Shown piece after piece: positions 35,018 to 42,508 of a DNA stretch of 64,000 nt. The notes beneath the pieces were generated by a model. It was given only the letters and a program-made list of their open reading frames with translations. It was not told the DNA's origin and did no database searches. Numbering within the stretch: the stretch's first letter is position 1; each line of letters starts with the position of its first letter. The DNA lies in contig JAFIFH010000067.1 in assembly GCA_020832105.1 (NCBI GenBank), forward strand, positions 1 through 64,000, read 5' to 3'. The position numbers were made by a program, and so were the translations under genes. This stretch comes from Idiomarina sp. GTDB lineage: Bacteria; Pseudomonadota; Gammaproteobacteria; Enterobacterales; Alteromonadaceae.

Positions 35018-35923
35018 ATGTCTTTATATGTAAATACAAACGTTTCCTCATTGAATGCACAACGTCAGTTAATGAGTTCAAGCAACGGTTTAGACACTGC
35101 GTTTGAGCGTCTTTCTTCTGGCTTTCGTATCAACAGCGCGGCAGACGATGCAGCTGGTTTGCAAATCACTAACCGCATGACGTCACAGATTAACGGTCTG
35201 AATCAGGCAGTTCGTAACGCTAACGATGGTATCTCTGTTGCTCAGGTAGCAGAGGGTGCATTGCAGGAAACCACTAATATGCTGCAGCGTATGCGTGAGC
35301 TGGTCATCCAGGCGGATAACGGTGTCAATGATGACGCTGAACTATCAGCGATTCAGCAGGAAATTGATGAACTAGTGACGGAAATCGGTCGTGTTGCGAC
35401 TACCACTGAGTTCTCTGGTAAGAAAGTTTTGGATGGTAGCGCGGACGGTGGCAATGGCGGAAACGACTTAAACTTCCTGGTGGGCGCTCGTGGTGGTGCA
35501 GATGAAACCATTAGCATCCGTATTGCAAGTATGGACAAAGATGCATTGGGAGCGGATGCGGATGGTGTCGCTCAGGCAACTTACGCGAACATTGAAGATA
35601 TTGATGTGCAGAATATGGTAGCTCATGTTGATGACACTACTGAAAGTTCACAAAACATGCTTGCTGTGATTGACAAAGCGATTACTGATGTTGGCGAACA
35701 GCGCTCACAATTGGGTGCGATTCAAAACCGTTTTCAATCAACGATTGCTAACTTAAGCAACGTATCAGAAAACGTATCAGCTGCTCGCTCACGTATTATG
35801 GACACTGATTTTGCCGCAGAAACCGCGCAACTGACTCGCTTCCAGATCACTCAACAAGCATCGACCAGCATCTTGGCGCAGGCGAATCAGCGTCCACAGG
35901 CGGCATTGTCACTGCTGGGCTAA
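35018..35923 (+). CDS. fliC: Flagellin 1 of six
   Basis: A filament subunit of 301 residues. The N-terminal D0/D1 region (MSLYVNTNVSSLNAQRQL, FERLSSGFRINSAADDAAGL) and C-terminal region (ENVSAARSRIMDTDFAAETAQ...QANQRPQAALSLLG) are the standard flagellin signature; the short central part (about 140-215) is variable and glycine/aspartate rich. With flagellin 2 it forms one subclass: ITNRMTSQ instead of ISNRMTSQ and an extra C-terminal glycine. GGAG precedes the ATG. Own sigma-28 promoter and terminator. Confidence 0.97.
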   Translation: MSLYVNTNVSSLNAQRQLMSSSNGLDTAFERLSSGFRINSAADDAAGLQITNRMTSQINGLNQAVRNANDGISVAQVAEGALQETTNMLQRMRELVIQADNGVNDDAELSAIQQEIDELVTEIGRVATTTEFSGKKVLDGSADGGNGGNDLNFLVGARGGADETISIRIASMDKDALGADADGVAQATYANIEDIDVQNMVAHVDDTTESSQNMLAVIDKAITDVGEQRSQLGAIQNRFQSTIANLSNVSENVSAARSRIMDTDFAAETAQLTRFQITQQASTSILAQANQRPQAALSLLG

Positions 35924-35979
35924 GTACAAAGTAACGTGAATATAGCGAATTAATGCGCTTCACCGTAGCAAGACTAATG

Positions 35980-36009
35980 AAAAGCCAGGCTCATGTAGAC
36001 TGGCTTTTT
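35980..36009 (+). terminator. Terminator after flagellin 1
   Basis: AAAGCCAG, 11-base loop, CTGGCTTT, then T. Confidence 0.85.
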
Positions 36010-36057
36010 CCATGCAAGAAGAATAATTTCTGATGCAAAAAAATAAAATCATTTAAC

Positions 36058-36084
36058 TCAAGTATTTGCAACTCCTGCCGTTAT
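36058..36084 (+). promoter_or_regulatory. Sigma-28 promoter of flagellin 2
   Basis: TCAA, 15 bases, GCCGTTAT: same -10 as flagellin 1, with one -35 mismatch. Confidence 0.8.
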
Positions 36085-36173
36085 ATAAATCAAGCAAGGC
36101 GCACTGCGCTAATCAAATTAAAACAGCCCGTAGGGCTAGATTAAACCGCCAATACAAGGCCAGGAGATTAACC

Positions 36174-37079
36174 ATGTCTTTATACGTAAATACTAACGTT
36201 TCATCATTAAACGCTCAGCGTCAATTAATGAGTTCAAGCAACGGCTTAGACACCGCATTTGAGCGCCTGTCTTCTGGCTTTCGTATCAACAGCGCAGCAG
36301 ACGATGCAGCTGGTTTGCAAATCACTAACCGCATGACGTCACAGATTAACGGTCTGAATCAGGCAGTTCGTAACGCTAACGATGGTATCTCTGTTGCTCA
36401 GGTAGCAGAGGGTGCACTGCAGGAAACCACCAACATGCTGCAACGTATGCGTGAGCTGGTCATCCAGGCGGATAACGGTGTCAATGATGATGCTGAACTT
36501 TCAGCGATTCAGCAGGAAATCGATGAGTTGGTAACTGAAATTGGCCGTGTTGCGACAACGACTGAGTTCTCTGGTAAGAAAGTTCTCGACGGTAGTGCTG
36601 ATGGTGATGCTACAGGAAACGACTTAAACTTCCTGGTGGGCGCTCGTGGTGGTACCGACGAAACCATTAGTATCCGTATTGCAAGCATGGACAGCGATGC
36701 TCTTGGAGCTGATGCAGATGGTGTCACTCTGGCAGCCTATGGGAGTATCGAGGGTATTGATGTGCAAAATATGGAAGCTCATGTAGATGGAAATTCGGAA
36801 AGCTCGCAAAACATGCTGGCTGTAATTGACAAAGCGATTAGCGATGTCGGTGAACAGCGTTCACAGTTAGGTGCGATTCAAAACCGTTTTCAGTCTACGA
36901 TTGCTAACTTAAGCAACGTATCAGAAAACGTGTCAGCTGCCCGCTCACGTATTATGGACACTGATTTTGCTGCAGAAACAGCACAGCTGACTCGCTTCCA
37001 GATCACTCAGCAGGCGTCGACCAGTATCTTGGCGCAGGCCAACCAGCGTCCACAGGCGGCATTGTCACTGTTAGGGTAA
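36174..37079 (+). CDS. fliC: Flagellin 2 of six
   Basis: A filament subunit of 301 residues, nearly identical to flagellin 1 outside the central segment (about 145-215). The frame opens far upstream at 36066 inside the promoter and leader, but the ATG at 36174 with AGGAG is the homologous start. The near identity of coding ends, leader and -10 box to flagellin 1 indicates recent duplication or gene conversion. Confidence 0.97.
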   Translation: MSLYVNTNVSSLNAQRQLMSSSNGLDTAFERLSSGFRINSAADDAAGLQITNRMTSQINGLNQAVRNANDGISVAQVAEGALQETTNMLQRMRELVIQADNGVNDDAELSAIQQEIDELVTEIGRVATTTEFSGKKVLDGSADGDATGNDLNFLVGARGGTDETISIRIASMDSDALGADADGVTLAAYGSIEGIDVQNMEAHVDGNSESSQNMLAVIDKAISDVGEQRSQLGAIQNRFQSTIANLSNVSENVSAARSRIMDTDFAAETAQLTRFQITQQASTSILAQANQRPQAALSLLG

Positions 37080-37116
37080 TTAAGCAGAGAATCTATCGCC
37101 TCCCGTAGCCGAATCT

Positions 37117-37200
37117 GACCCTTAGCTTTACCGAGGGAAAGAGCCGACCACCCAGGGAAAGGGGGTCTTATTATGGGGCACCCTGGGTGGTTGGTAGATT
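37117..37200. ncRNA. Candidate structured element downstream of flagellin 2
   Basis: GACCCTTA and GAGGG bracket a small stem; then AAAGAG; then a 14-base-pair stem CCGACCACCCAGGG (37144-37157) with CCCTGGGTGGTTGG (37181-37194; one G-T pair), enclosing a 23-base loop that starts AAAGGGGGT and ends GGGGCA. A related element at 40549-40625 has the same layout but different stem bases. Whether it acts as RNA or DNA, and on which strand, is unknown; a terminator follows at 37211. Confidence 0.55.
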
Positions 37201-37210
37201 TATTGAACAA

Positions 37211-37237
37211 AAACCGAGCATTCGCTCGGTTTTTTTA
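37211..37237 (+). terminator. Terminator after flagellin 2
   Basis: AAACCGAGC-ATTC-GCTCGGTTT then T run. Confidence 0.92.
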
Positions 37238-37246
37238 TGTCTTCCC

Positions 37247-37273
37247 TAAAGTCTGAGATTCTGCCGCCGACGA
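37247..37273 (+). promoter_or_regulatory. Sigma-28 promoter of flagellin 3
   Basis: TAAA, 15 bases, GCCGACGA. Confidence 0.85.
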
Positions 37274-37328
37274 CCTGTGTGTAGGGGAAAGTATCTATAT
37301 GCATTCTGCATAAAAATACATACAGGCA

Positions 37329-37352
37329 GCAAGCGCAATGCTTGCGAAGGAG
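37329..37352 (+). other. Hairpin abutting the ribosome site of flagellin 3
   Basis: GCAAGC-GCAAT-GCTTGC directly followed by GAAGGAG. Flagellins 4 and 5 have the same stem with loops TAC and TTA. Confidence 0.55.
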
Positions 37353-37358
37353 AGTTTT

Positions 37359-38231
37359 ATGTCACTATATGTGAACACGAATGTGTCGTCTTTGAACGCA
37401 CAACGCCAGTTAATGACCTCAGGTCAGGGGCTGGACACTGCATTTGAGCGTTTGTCTTCAGGTTCTCGTATCAACAGCGCAGCTGATGATGCCGCAGGCT
37501 TACAAATTTCAAACCGTATGACCTCGCAAATTGAGGGTCTGAACCAGGCTGTTCGTAATGCCAATGACGGCATCTCAGTAGCCCAGGTGGCTGAAGGTGC
37601 GTTACAAGAATCAACCAACATGCTGCAGCGCATGCGCGAGCTGGTGATTCAGGCTGACAACGGCGTCAATGGCGAAGCAGAACGCACAGCGATTCAGGAA
37701 GAAATCGGCCAATTACGTACCGAGCTTGATCGTGTGGCAGAAACAACGGAATTCTCCGGGCAGACTATTCTGATGGGTGACGGTGATACAGGTGCTGCAG
37801 CTGTTGACGCAAAAGAGTTTGATTTCCTTGTTGGCGCAACGGGAGCTGACGGAGAAACAATCACAGTGTCTGTCGCAGCAATGAATACCGATAATCTAGG
37901 CATTGACGGAGATTTGGCAGATATTAACGCAATTAATGTCACAGATCTGACGCAAACCTCGGCAGAACAACTATCTACTATCGACGAAGCAATTAGTGAC
38001 GTTGGCGAAACTCGGTCTAATCTGGGTGCAGTACAAAACCGTTTTCAATCTACGATTGCTAATTTGAGCAATGTTTCCGAAAATGTATCGGCAGCACGTT
38101 CGCGTATCCAGGATACCGATTTTGCAGCTGAAACCGCACAGTTGACTAAGTTTCAAATCACCCAGCAGGCGAGCACGTCGATCCTTGCACAGGCGAATCA
38201 ACGGCCACAGGCGGCGTTGTCGCTACTCTAA
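37359..38231 (+). CDS. fliC: Flagellin 3 of six
   Basis: A filament subunit of 290 residues with the standard conserved ends. It belongs to the second subclass (QISNRMTSQ, no final glycine; ends AALSLL) together with flagellins 4 and 5, but has INSAADDAAGLQISNRMTSQIEGL and a distinct central part with VDAKEFDFLVGATGA. The ATG at 37359 has AAGGAG; an upstream in-frame ATG at 37338 lies inside the leader hairpin. Confidence 0.97.
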   Translation: MSLYVNTNVSSLNAQRQLMTSGQGLDTAFERLSSGSRINSAADDAAGLQISNRMTSQIEGLNQAVRNANDGISVAQVAEGALQESTNMLQRMRELVIQADNGVNGEAERTAIQEEIGQLRTELDRVAETTEFSGQTILMGDGDTGAAAVDAKEFDFLVGATGADGETITVSVAAMNTDNLGIDGDLADINAINVTDLTQTSAEQLSTIDEAISDVGETRSNLGAVQNRFQSTIANLSNVSENVSAARSRIQDTDFAAETAQLTKFQITQQASTSILAQANQRPQAALSLL

Positions 38232-38257
38232 ATTAAAATTCACTTTCCCCTTTCAGG

Positions 38258-38282
38258 AGCCGGGCACTGCCCGGCTTTTTTG
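38258..38282 (+). terminator. Terminator after flagellin 3
   Basis: AGCCGGGC-ACT-GCCCGGCT then T run. Confidence 0.92.
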
Positions 38283-38328
38283 TGCGTGGTCAACCCTGAA
38301 ATATTTTGTCTTCGTTATTAAAAAACAC

Positions 38329-38355
38329 TAAAGCTTTGTGCTTTAGGACCGATAC
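38329..38355 (+). promoter_or_regulatory. Sigma-28 promoter of flagellin 4
   Basis: TAAA, 15 bases, ACCGATAC. Confidence 0.82.
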
Positions 38356-38420
38356 AGCAGATGTAGGGGAAGTTGTATGCCGGGAGTGGTTGCCTGGAAT
38401 ACAAAAATTACAATTAGGCA

Positions 38421-38442
38421 GCAAGCTACGCTTGCAAAGGAG
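38421..38442 (+). other. Hairpin abutting the ribosome site of flagellin 4
   Basis: GCAAGC-TAC-GCTTGC directly followed by AAAGGAG. Confidence 0.55.
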
Positions 38443-38447
38443 ATCTT

Positions 38448-39323
38448 ATGTCGTTGTATGTAAATACTAACGTATCTTCACTGAATGCTCAGCGTCAGCT
38501 GATGAGTTCAGGTCAGGGCTTAAACACTGCGTTTGAGCGTTTATCTTCGGGCTTCCGTATCAACAGCGCTGCTGATGATGCCGCAGGTCTGCAAATTTCA
38601 AATCGAATGACATCGCAAATCAATGGCTTGAACCAAGCGGTTCGTAACGCCAATGATGGTATCTCTGTAGCGCAGGTTGCTGAAGGTGCTTTGCAGGAGT
38701 CAACCAACATGCTGCAGCGTATGCGTGAACTGGTGATTCAGGCTGATAATGGCGTAAATGGTGGCGCTGAGCTTAAAGCTATCCAGGAAGAAATTGTCCA
38801 GCTACGCACTGAAATTGACCGTGTTGCTACGACCACTGAGTTTTCTGGTCAGAAAATACTGAATGGGACCGATGACTCCGGCGCTGATGGCGTTGCGGCT
38901 AAATCATTTAGCTTCCTGGTTGGTGCAACTGGTGGTGCCGGCGAAAATATCTCTGTTGATGTTGACGCGATGAATGTCACTAACTTAGGTCAAACTGCTG
39001 AAGTAGCTGCAGGCATTGGTGCAATTAATGTTGAGACAGATGCATTTAGTTCTGCAGAACGCTTAGCTTCAATTGACGAAGCTATTAGTCAGGTAGGCGC
39101 GCAGCGCTCAAGCCTTGGTGCAGTGCAAAACCGTTTCCAATCTACGATTGCTAACTTAAGCAACGTATCTGAAAACGTATCAGCAGCGCGCTCGCGTATT
39201 ATGGACACTGACTTTGCTGCAGAAACTGCGCAGTTAACCAAGTTCCAGATCACGCAGCAGGCGAGTACGGCAATTCTTGCACAGGCGAATCAACGTCCAC
39301 AGGCGGCGTTGTCACTGCTGTAA
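38448..39323 (+). CDS. fliC: Flagellin 4 of six
   Basis: A filament subunit of 291 residues. Start region GLNTAFERLSSG and the end STAILAQANQRPQAALSLL are shared with flagellin 5; the central part (about 140-210) is its own. Leader and 3' untranslated region are almost the same as those of flagellin 5, including the terminator. Confidence 0.97.
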   Translation: MSLYVNTNVSSLNAQRQLMSSGQGLNTAFERLSSGFRINSAADDAAGLQISNRMTSQINGLNQAVRNANDGISVAQVAEGALQESTNMLQRMRELVIQADNGVNGGAELKAIQEEIVQLRTEIDRVATTTEFSGQKILNGTDDSGADGVAAKSFSFLVGATGGAGENISVDVDAMNVTNLGQTAEVAAGIGAINVETDAFSSAERLASIDEAISQVGAQRSSLGAVQNRFQSTIANLSNVSENVSAARSRIMDTDFAAETAQLTKFQITQQASTAILAQANQRPQAALSLL

Positions 39324-39349
39324 GCTTTTAAAGAACTCCCCTAACCGCG

Positions 39350-39380
39350 AAGCCGAGCCTAGTGCTCGGCTTTTGCGTTT
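39350..39380 (+). terminator. Terminator after flagellin 4
   Basis: AAGCCGAGC-CTAGT-GCTCGGCTT then TTGCGTTTT. The 3' sequence is repeated after flagellin 5. Confidence 0.88.
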
Positions 39381-39397
39381 TAAACATAAAAAAATAT

Positions 39398-39424
39398 TAA
39401 AGATATTCAGGCATAGGCCGAAAA
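39398..39424 (+). promoter_or_regulatory. Sigma-28 promoter of flagellin 5
   Basis: TAAA, 15 bases, GCCGAAAA. Confidence 0.87.
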
Positions 39425-39489
39425 CCTAGATGTAGGGGAAATTGTTTGTCGGGAGTGGTTGCCTGACTCACAAAAATTATAATTAGGCA

Positions 39490-39511
39490 GCAAGCTTAGC
39501 TTGCAAAGGAG
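39490..39511 (+). other. Hairpin abutting the ribosome site of flagellin 5
   Basis: GCAAGC-TTA-GCTTGC directly followed by AAAGGAG. Confidence 0.55.
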
Positions 39512-39516
39512 ATCTT

Positions 39517-40404
39517 ATGTCGTTGTATGTAAATACTAACGTCTCTTCACTGAATGCTCAGCGTCAGCTGATGACTTCAGGTCAGGGCTTGAACACTGCG
39601 TTTGAGCGTCTTTCTTCAGGTTCACGTATCAACAGCGCTGCTGATGATGCTGCAGGTCTGCAGATTTCAAATCGAATGACTTCGCAGATTAATGGCTTGA
39701 ACCAGGCGGTTCGTAATGCCAATGACGGCATTTCCGTCGCTCAGGTTGCCGAAGGTGCTCTGCAGGAATCAACTAACATGCTGCAGCGTATGCGTGAGTT
39801 GGTGATTCAGGCGGATAATGGCGTGAACGGTGAGGCCGAGCGGACCGCAATCCAGGAAGAAATCACCCAGTTGCGCACTGAGATTGATCGCGTAGCCACG
39901 ACTACCGAATTCTCTGGCAAGACGCTATTAACAGGTGATTTTGCTGGAACAGATCCTGGCGTAGATGACCCTTTGTCTTTCCTTGTGGGAGCAACTGGTG
40001 GCGCTGGTGAAAATATTAATGTAGCTATTGGTGATATGCAATCAGAAGCGCTGGGCGTGCTCGATGCTGGTCAGCCAGCCGACATTGCTAACTTGAATGA
40101 TATTAGCGTGTTGGCAGCAGGCGGCCAGTCTTCTGCTGACCAGTTGGCCGTCATCGACCGCGCTATTGAACAAGTTGGGTCTGAGCGCTCAAGCTTAGGT
40201 GCAGTGCAAAACCGTTTTCAGTCGACCATTGCTAACTTAAGCAACGTATCTGAAAACGTATCAGCAGCGCGCTCGCGTATTATGGATACTGACTTTGCTG
40301 CAGAAACTGCGCAGTTAACCAAGTTCCAGATCACGCAACAGGCGAGTACGGCAATTCTTGCACAGGCGAACCAACGTCCGCAGGCGGCGTTGTCACTGCT
40401 GTAA
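39517..40404 (+). CDS. fliC: Flagellin 5 of six
   Basis: A filament subunit of 295 residues, closest to flagellin 4 at both ends and in flanking DNA; the central part (FAGTDPGVDDPLSFLVGATG and after) differs. The mosaic of identical ends and different middles points to gene conversion among the tandem copies. Own sigma-28 promoter and two downstream terminators. Confidence 0.97.
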   Translation: MSLYVNTNVSSLNAQRQLMTSGQGLNTAFERLSSGSRINSAADDAAGLQISNRMTSQINGLNQAVRNANDGISVAQVAEGALQESTNMLQRMRELVIQADNGVNGEAERTAIQEEITQLRTEIDRVATTTEFSGKTLLTGDFAGTDPGVDDPLSFLVGATGGAGENINVAIGDMQSEALGVLDAGQPADIANLNDISVLAAGGQSSADQLAVIDRAIEQVGSERSSLGAVQNRFQSTIANLSNVSENVSAARSRIMDTDFAAETAQLTKFQITQQASTAILAQANQRPQAALSLL

Positions 40405-40429
40405 GCTTTTAAGAACTCCCCTAACCGCG

Positions 40430-40460
40430 AAGCCGAGCCTAGTGCTCGGCTTTTGCGTTT
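40430..40460 (+). terminator. Terminator after flagellin 5
   Basis: Same AAGCCGAGC-CTAGT-GCTCGGCTT stem as after flagellin 4. Confidence 0.88.
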
Positions 40461-40514
40461 GTGCAAGATAGAAATACGGGAAGGGGATGCTTTGTTAGCG
40501 AACGCCGAAAAGCA

Positions 40515-40545
40515 AAAAACCAGGCAGGGGCCTGGTTTTTATGCT
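40515..40545 (+). terminator. Second terminator-like hairpin after flagellin 5
   Basis: AAAAACCAGG-CAGGGG-CCTGGTTTTT, perfect ten base pairs; symmetrical A and T runs would allow use in either direction. Confidence 0.8.
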
Positions 40546-40548
40546 GCC

Positions 40549-40625
40549 TGACCCTTAAAAGGGAAAGAACCGGCTAGTCGGGAAAAGGAGGTTGTAGGGG
40601 GGGCATCCCAACTAGCCGGCAGACA
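40549..40625. ncRNA. Candidate structured element between flagellins 5 and 6
   Basis: GACCCTTA and AAGGG bracket a small stem, then AAAGAA, then CCGGCTAGTCGGGA (40570-40583) pairing with TCCCAACTAGCCGG (40606-40619; one C-A mismatch), enclosing a 22-base loop that starts AAAGGAGGTTGT and ends GGGGCA. It matches the element at 37117-37200 in layout, loop and flanks but not in stem sequence. It lies after two terminators, so it is not simply the 3' end of flagellin 5. Confidence 0.55.
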
Positions 40626-40876
40626 CAAGTAACTTTGCAGCAAGCGTGCCAATATTGTCATGGACTGACAAAATCTTTAAAAAAAGAGCCGTTAAGCAAT
40701 GAGTAGCTTGAAAAATAGCCGCCAAATAAACCCAAAACAGTGCAGCTGAGCTAAAAACCGCGACAGTGAGACACCTAGCCGCTTAATTTATTCGGGAAAC
40801 CGTCACGCAACGGCAGTGAATTGCCACTTAGAAGAGTATTGGCGGCAAACAATGCCCTGCTTACTGAAATAAAGAC

Positions 40877-40903
40877 TAAAGCTTTGCTAAATACTGTCGA
40901 TAT
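40877..40903 (+). promoter_or_regulatory. Sigma-28 promoter of flagellin 6
   Basis: TAAA, 15 bases, GTCGATAT. A weaker second candidate, TAGA, 15 bases, ACCGATCG, lies at 40930-40956. Confidence 0.72.
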
Positions 40904-41072
40904 ATTAACCGAAGCTGGGGGGCTTTAAATAGAGTTTTTGCTATTTACACCGATCGGGTCAGGACATAAGCACCAGATTGCTTGGTTGGTTATCAAAATA
41001 GCGAAACACGGGAAGGTTGGCTTTCACTGATCCACGCTTTTCTCAGCGCTGTGTCAGTCAGTTGAGGTGCAA

Positions 41073-41942
41073 ATGGCACTCTACGTAAATACAAATATTT
41101 CATCGCTCAATGCGCAGCGGCAATTATTGACCTCAACCCTGGGGCTGAATAGTTCGTTTCAGCGCCTTTCCTCAGGCTTTCGAATTAATAGCGCCGCAGA
41201 CGATGCGGCCGGGCTGCAAATCAGCACTCGCATGACTTCCCAAGTTAATGGCCTGAACCAGGCTGCGCGCAATGCGTCTGACGGCATCTCAGTGGCTCAG
41301 GTTGCAGAAGGGGCTATGCAGGAAAGCACCAATATGCTGCAGAGAATGCGCGAGCTGGTGATTCAGGCAGACAATGGGGTTAACAGTGATACCGAGCGTA
41401 GCGCTATCCAGCAGGAAATTACCCAATTGAGCCTCGAGCTCAATCGCATCGCGGAAACGACCGAGTTCTCTGGTAAACGTTTACTAAATGGGGACGCAGC
41501 CGGCGGCCTTAACTTTTTGGTCGGCACCCGCGGTAGTGCGGCGGAGCGAATTCAGATCTCAATTCAGGACATGCGAACTGATACCTTGGGTGTTGGAGCA
41601 ACTGTTGATGGTGTGGCCGTGGGAATCACGAGTTTAAGCGAACTTAATGTGAGCTCAAATCAGTCGTCAGCAGAGCAGTTGGCCGTTCTTGATCTTGCTA
41701 TCCAAACGGTGGGATCGCAGCGCTCACGCCTTGGTGCTGTGCAAAACAGATTCCAATCCACCATCAATAACCTGACAAATATTTCAGAGAATGTATCAGC
41801 AGCACGCTCAAGGATTATGGATACTGATTTTGCTGCTGAGACTGCGAAGTTGGTGCGTTTTCAAATCATGCAACAGGCAAGTATTGCGATATTGGCACAA
41901 GCGAATCAAAGACCGCAGGCGGTCTTATCGCTGTTAGGATAA
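41073..41942 (+). CDS. fliC: Flagellin 6 of six, most divergent copy
   Basis: A filament subunit of 289 residues. It starts MALYVNTNISSLNAQRQLLTS, has QAARNASDGISVAQVAEGAMQ and ends ..KLVRFQIMQQASIAILAQANQRPQAVLSLLG, so it differs from the others even in the conserved ends. Codon choice also looks less like the other five. The ATG at 41073 with GAGG is preferred over a GTG six bases earlier. No terminator follows; flaG comes next with its own promoter. Confidence 0.96.
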   Translation: MALYVNTNISSLNAQRQLLTSTLGLNSSFQRLSSGFRINSAADDAAGLQISTRMTSQVNGLNQAARNASDGISVAQVAEGAMQESTNMLQRMRELVIQADNGVNSDTERSAIQQEITQLSLELNRIAETTEFSGKRLLNGDAAGGLNFLVGTRGSAAERIQISIQDMRTDTLGVGATVDGVAVGITSLSELNVSSNQSSAEQLAVLDLAIQTVGSQRSRLGAVQNRFQSTINNLTNISENVSAARSRIMDTDFAAETAKLVRFQIMQQASIAILAQANQRPQAVLSLLG

Positions 41943-41959
41943 ACTTTACAGGGTATTTT

Positions 41960-41986
41960 TAAAGTTGGCGAAAATCTCGCCGATAT
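41960..41986 (+). promoter_or_regulatory. Sigma-28 promoter of flaG-fliD
   Basis: TAAA, 15 bases, GCCGATAT; about 100 bases before flaG. Confidence 0.88.
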
Positions 41987-42088
41987 ATGTTTAATATACA
42001 GGGGATGGGCCTGATACAGCAGGGTAGCTGCATAAGCGTTTCAGTCGAAACGTAAGGCCACGAGCTGCGTATCAGAGGGGGCTATATA

Positions 42089-42499
42089 ATGAGTATTGAA
42101 TTTTCAGGCGCTGGTTTTTCACCAGAGCCAATAAAACAAGAACAGCCAAAAGAGGCTGATCTCGAGCAGACCATGCAAGCAGTGCGTGATGCAATACGGT
42201 CTGATACCGCTCAACAAAATGAACGAACTAGCGAGTCACAACAGTTATCGGCAGACGACATCGCCGAAGCTGCAGAGGCATTTGCTGAATTGGCACAGAA
42301 TATGAATCGGGATTTAAGGTTTAGCGTGAGTAATGACCTTGAGCAACCCATTATCCGGGTGATTGACCGCAGTTCTGGCGAAATGATTCGTCAGATCCCA
42401 AGTGAAGAAGTGGTTGAATTAGCGCTCAAAATCCGCCAGTTCAACTCTGATGAGACTTATGACAGTGCGACAGGTCTTTTAATCGACAGCAGAGTGTAG
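42089..42499 (+). CDS. flaG: FlaG family protein
   Basis: A protein of 136 residues. The variable, charged N-terminal half is followed by the FlaG domain (about 65-130): LNRDLRFSV-type segment (here MNRDLRFSVSNDLEQP), IRVIDRSSGEMIRQIPSEEVVELALKI. FlaG limits filament length in polar flagellates and is always found between flagellin and fliD genes, as here. GGGGG precedes the ATG. Confidence 0.92.
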   Translation: MSIEFSGAGFSPEPIKQEQPKEADLEQTMQAVRDAIRSDTAQQNERTSESQQLSADDIAEAAEAFAELAQNMNRDLRFSVSNDLEQPIIRVIDRSSGEMIRQIPSEEVVELALKIRQFNSDETYDSATGLLIDSRV

Positions 42500-42508
42500 G
42501 AGTCAGTT

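Larger units (their letters stand above)
40405..41072. other. 668-base spacer between flagellins 5 and 6
   Basis: It has no credible gene. In order it holds the flagellin 5 terminator (40430-40460), a second perfect terminator-like hairpin (40515-40540), the structured element (40549-40625), a small hairpin TTGTCA/TGACAA (40655-40671), the flagellin 6 promoter (40877-40903), an inverted repeat TAAATAG/CTATTTA (40926-40947) and a long leader. The spacer is much longer than the other flagellin spacers, so a flagellin copy may have been lost here. Confidence 0.6.

Noticed and set aside
40485..40511. Sigma-28 promoter for the structured element after flagellin 5
   Set aside because: GCCGAAAA is present but the -35 position reads GGAT instead of TAAA.
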